From JACMLD01 sp039916305 (GTDB lineage: Bacteria > Bacteroidota > Bacteroidia > Chitinophagales > Chitinophagaceae): a stretch of 64,000 nt of DNA. The notes under the pieces are model-generated. The model was not told the DNA's origin. It saw only the letters and a list, made by a program, of their open reading frames with translations, and did not search any database. The translations under genes were made by a program, and so were the position numbers. The stretch spans positions 86,960-150,959 of the forward strand of contig JBDSLR010000018.1 of assembly GCA_039916305.1 (NCBI GenBank). Reading direction: 5' to 3'. Position 1 is the first letter of the stretch. Each line of letters begins with the position of its first letter. This document shows, piece after piece, positions 61,966 through 64,000 of the stretch.

Positions 61966-63654
61966 TTACAATCCCTTCAGCTTTTTTCTTGCTGTAATAA
62001 ACTGCTCAAACTGTTGTAAAGAAAAACTACTCAGATTGTTTTCTTTTGTAAGCCCGCCTTTTTGTGCTGCCAGTACGCCATAGCGGCAATCATCAAAGCC
62101 ATCGGTAGTATGCGCATCGGGATCTATAGAAATCAATACAGCTTTTTCAACTGCCTCGCTGATCCAGTACCAGTCCATATCAAGCCGGCGGGGGTGGGCA
62201 TTTAATTCTATCACCACCTGCTGTTCTGCACAGGCTTCAATTATTTTTTTGTGATCTACGGGGTAACCCTTTCGGCTCAGCAACAACCTGCCCGTCATGT
62301 GCCCCAATATAGTGGTATAGGGATTTTTTACAGCATTGAGCAAGCGCAGCATTGCTTTTTCTTCTGTCATTTTTAGATTTGCATGTACAGATGCTATTAC
62401 CAAATCGAAACTTGCCAGTATATCATCTGTATAATCCAGGCTGCCGTCATTGAGTATATCACACTCAATACTTTTGAAGATTTTAAAGGGAGCGTATTTA
62501 TTATTGAGTTCATCAACATAAGCATGCTGCGCGCGGATCCGATCTTCTTTAAGGCCATTGGCATAAAATGCGCTCTTGCTGTGATCGCTGATAACAAGAT
62601 ATTCATAACCTTTTGCCATACATGCTTTCGCCATTTCTTCTATGGTATTGGTTCCATCGCTCCAGTTACTGTGGGTATGTATGATGCCTTTAATATCGTC
62701 TGCAGTAATAATCGCAGGCAACACGCTATTACCTGTTTTTTCCAATATACCCGGAGCTCCCCTCAGATAGGCGGGGATATAGGTAATGCCGGCAGCGGTG
62801 AAGACTGCATCATCATTGGTGCCGGTAGCATTTGTAAATGCTGCAGCAGGATATTGTTTCGTAATTGCATCGGTAAATGCAGCCGGTCCTGTAGTCAGAA
62901 ATAACTGCTCAGCAAGATTCACCGCGCCGGTATATAAATGAAGTTTCAAACCATTTTTCAATTTATACAATAAGCTGTTGCCGGTTTCTTCCAGCAATTC
63001 AGGCGGCTGTGCAGTTTGGAAAGCAGGTTTTACAGCAGCATTGTCTTTTGCAATCACAAATTCAAGTTCATCAATGGTTAGATCCTGCCTGCGGTAGGCG
63101 CCGGTAACGGCCACATTAGCAGCAGAGAAACATTTTTCAAGATAACCACTTACGGCAGGAAACATGGCAGCAACTGCAGCATATAAAAAACTGCCCTGGT
63201 TTTGCATGTAGTATTCAATGGCTTCCTGTATACTTTTCTGTGTTTTTTCGCCAAACCCTTTGTACAGCAACAAACGGTTTTCATTGCAGGCATATAATAA
63301 TTCTCCCAGGCTTTCTATCTCCATTTCTTTCCATACAGTAGCGATCTTTTTTGGCCCCAGGCCTTTAATATTTAACATTTCAAGTACACCGCGCGGTGTA
63401 TTCATAATTAAATCTTCCAATGCCTCTAATTTCCCAGTTTCCAGTATTTCTGTGATTTTTTTGGCTGCAGAGTCGCCGATTCCTTTAAGCGAGGATAATT
63501 GGTCGGCCGCTGTATCGGCCAATTGCTCCGGTAATTTTTCAATATGAAATGCAACTATAGCATATGATTTTGACTTAAAAGAATTGCCACCATGTATATC
63601 CATCAATTTAGAAAGCAAGGAAAACTGGTCTGCTATAAAGTTATTATCTGTCAT
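61966..63654 (-). CDS. PolX-like protein, degenerate polymerase plus PHP domain
   Basis: Protein of 562 residues with the PolX layout: helix-hairpin-helix part (about 1-150; GIGDSAAKKI, GLGPKKI, GFGEKTQ), nucleotidyltransferase palm (about 155-300) and C-terminal PHP phosphoesterase (about 323-545). PHP metal motifs are intact: HTHSNWSDG (326-334), ISDHS, SIECDI, ASVHAN, GHMTGR, NAHPRRLD and DPDAHTTDGF. The palm is not: after GAYRR the usual Gly-Asp-x-Asp reads Asp-Glu-Leu-Glu (195-198), and the third catalytic Asp position in the strand LKLHL is His239. DNA synthesis is therefore doubtful, while 3'-5' exonuclease or AP-site activity of PHP is plausible. A -7 box lies upstream. Confidence 0.9.
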   Translation of the reverse strand: MTDNNFIADQFSLLSKLMDIHGGNSFKSKSYAIVAFHIEKLPEQLADTAADQLSSLKGIGDSAAKKITEILETGKLEALEDLIMNTPRGVLEMLNIKGLGPKKIATVWKEMEIESLGELLYACNENRLLLYKGFGEKTQKSIQEAIEYYMQNQGSFLYAAVAAMFPAVSGYLEKCFSAANVAVTGAYRRQDLTIDELEFVIAKDNAAVKPAFQTAQPPELLEETGNSLLYKLKNGLKLHLYTGAVNLAEQLFLTTGPAAFTDAITKQYPAAAFTNATGTNDDAVFTAAGITYIPAYLRGAPGILEKTGNSVLPAIITADDIKGIIHTHSNWSDGTNTIEEMAKACMAKGYEYLVISDHSKSAFYANGLKEDRIRAQHAYVDELNNKYAPFKIFKSIECDILNDGSLDYTDDILASFDLVIASVHANLKMTEEKAMLRLLNAVKNPYTTILGHMTGRLLLSRKGYPVDHKKIIEACAEQQVVIELNAHPRRLDMDWYWISEAVEKAVLISIDPDAHTTDGFDDCRYGVLAAQKGGLTKENNLSSFSLQQFEQFITARKKLKGL

Positions 63655-63681
63655 ATCGGGGCATTAAAAAATGGCAATCAA

Positions 63682-63689
63682 CAAAATTA
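63682..63689 (-). promoter_or_regulatory. -7 promoter box of the PolX-like gene
   Basis: Minus-strand TAATTTTG, exact consensus, 27 bp before the ATG at 63654. Confidence 0.5.
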
Positions 63690-63746
63690 AAACTTGCAGC
63701 TTGCATTTGATGCGTGAAATGCGTTTTGAGAGGGAAAAGGCAAAAA

Positions 63747-63774
63747 AAAGTCCCGGCAAAACTGCCGGGACTTT
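63747..63774 (-). terminator. Rho-independent terminator of the Lys/Ala-rich gene
   Basis: Stem AAAGTCCCGGCA (63747-63758) / TGCCGGGACTTT (63763-63774), 4-nt loop, eight Ts on the minus strand; 27 bp after the stop. Confidence 0.94.
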
Positions 63775-63800
63775 GTAATATTTCTTAATCGTGAAGAAGC

Positions 63801-63932
63801 TTATTTCTTCTTAGCTGCCTTTTTCTTTGGGGCTGCTTTTTTAGCGGCCTTCTTTTTAGGGGCTGCTTTTTTTACTGCTGCTTTTTTCTTAGGTGCAGCT
63901 TTTTTCTTTGCGGCTTTCTTTGCAGTTGCCAT
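63801..63932 (-). CDS. Lys/Ala-rich histone H1-like DNA-binding protein (43 residues)
   Basis: A 43-residue open frame made of Lys, Ala and Pro apart from the starting MAT and one Val: MATAKKAAKKKAAPKKKAAV, then more KKAAPKKKAA units ending in KKK. It resembles the C-terminal tail of histone H1 and bacterial Hc1/AlgP-like nucleoid proteins, which bind DNA by charge. Reality as a gene is supported by the perfect frame, an A-rich leader (TTCAAAAAAAC) before the ATG and a strong terminator 27 bp after the stop. Expression is likely high in Bacteroidota homologues, but that is inference. Too short for common ORF cut-offs. Confidence 0.85.
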   Translation of the reverse strand: MATAKKAAKKKAAPKKKAAVKKAAPKKKAAKKAAPKKKAAKKK

Positions 63933-64000
63933 GTTTTTTTGAATTTAAATGGTTAGTAAAAGAATTTAACGAAGTTAAAAGTATAAACTTCTTTTAGAAT

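Noticed and set aside
1..64000. tRNA, rRNA, insertion sequences, integrases, toxin-antitoxin or defence genes
   Set aside because: Reading the gaps gave no cloverleaf with a T-arm GTTCRA core, no rRNA sequence, no transposase or integrase motifs and no recognisable defence domains.

Overview
The window looks like ordinary chromosome from a Bacteroidota bacterium, most likely family Chitinophagaceae. The grounds are: a C-terminal type IX secretion (T9SS) sorting domain on one exported protein; SusD-free but Bacteroidota-typical families (DUF3667, DUF1080, CarboxypepD_reg-like, DUF1343/NamZ, TPR-HisKA_2 kinase); start sites with A-rich leaders instead of Shine-Dalgarno sequences; and repeated TAnnTTTG boxes, the -7 element of Bacteroidota housekeeping promoters. 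I found no rRNA, tRNA, CRISPR array, insertion sequence or integrated prophage. About 53 protein genes fill the window, usually with gaps under 300 bp.

Layout. 0-4.4 kb: a TPR sensor kinase overlapping an NtrC-type sigma-54 activator. 4.5-8.8 kb: a four-gene minus-strand operon (MBL hydrolase, carboxymuconolactone decarboxylase-like protein, cupin, aldo/keto reductase) divergent from an AraC regulator. 8.9-16.6 kb: a ferritin-like bundle protein, a Tat-type sugar isomerase, an orphan contractile-tail tube protein, a Na+/H+ antiporter, a dienelactone hydrolase-like enzyme and a GH43 glycosidase. 16.7-22.2 kb: fmt, NamZ, an FKBP isomerase, a CPBP protease and peptidase T. 22.3-29.3 kb: a lipoprotein, a DUF1080 hydrolase, small membrane proteins, an SPFH protein, ExbB/ExbD, and a gluconate-dehydrogenase-subunit-3 / GMC oxidoreductase pair. 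29.4-38.3 kb: prmC, ribD, EamA, IMPACT protein, 3-hydroxyacyl-CoA dehydrogenase, Mrp ATPase, GDPD lipoprotein, CDP-alcohol transferase. 38.4-51.7 kb: envelope and secretion-related genes (Arg/Pro-repeat protein, T9SS discoidin protein, PhyH dioxygenase, acyltransferase, esterase lipoprotein, CNNM/CorC protein, PAP2 phosphatase, LtaS-like transferase, DUF3667, methyltransferase). 52-64 kb: glmM, a cysteine desulfurase, a GH13 lipoprotein, mazG, a giant NtrY-like kinase, a PolX-like protein and a 43-residue Lys/Ala histone-like protein.

How genes work together. The kinase/activator pair and the AraC/operon pair are self-contained regulatory units. The GMC dehydrogenase pair, the DUF1080 hydrolase and the Tat-type sugar isomerase could together form a periplasmic 3-keto-glycoside route, although they lie in separate loci. 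ExbB/ExbD would energise TonB-dependent uptake. NamZ and glmM bear on peptidoglycan turnover and synthesis.

Most worth a second look: the orphan tail-tube gene; the PolX homologue whose three polymerase carboxylates all appear replaced while its PHP active site is intact; several promoters whose -7 box abuts the start codon, suggesting leaderless mRNAs; and stop-codon-overlapping heptamer repeats. Nothing here amounts to a clear new multi-gene system. All family assignments are by reading the sequence, without database searches.
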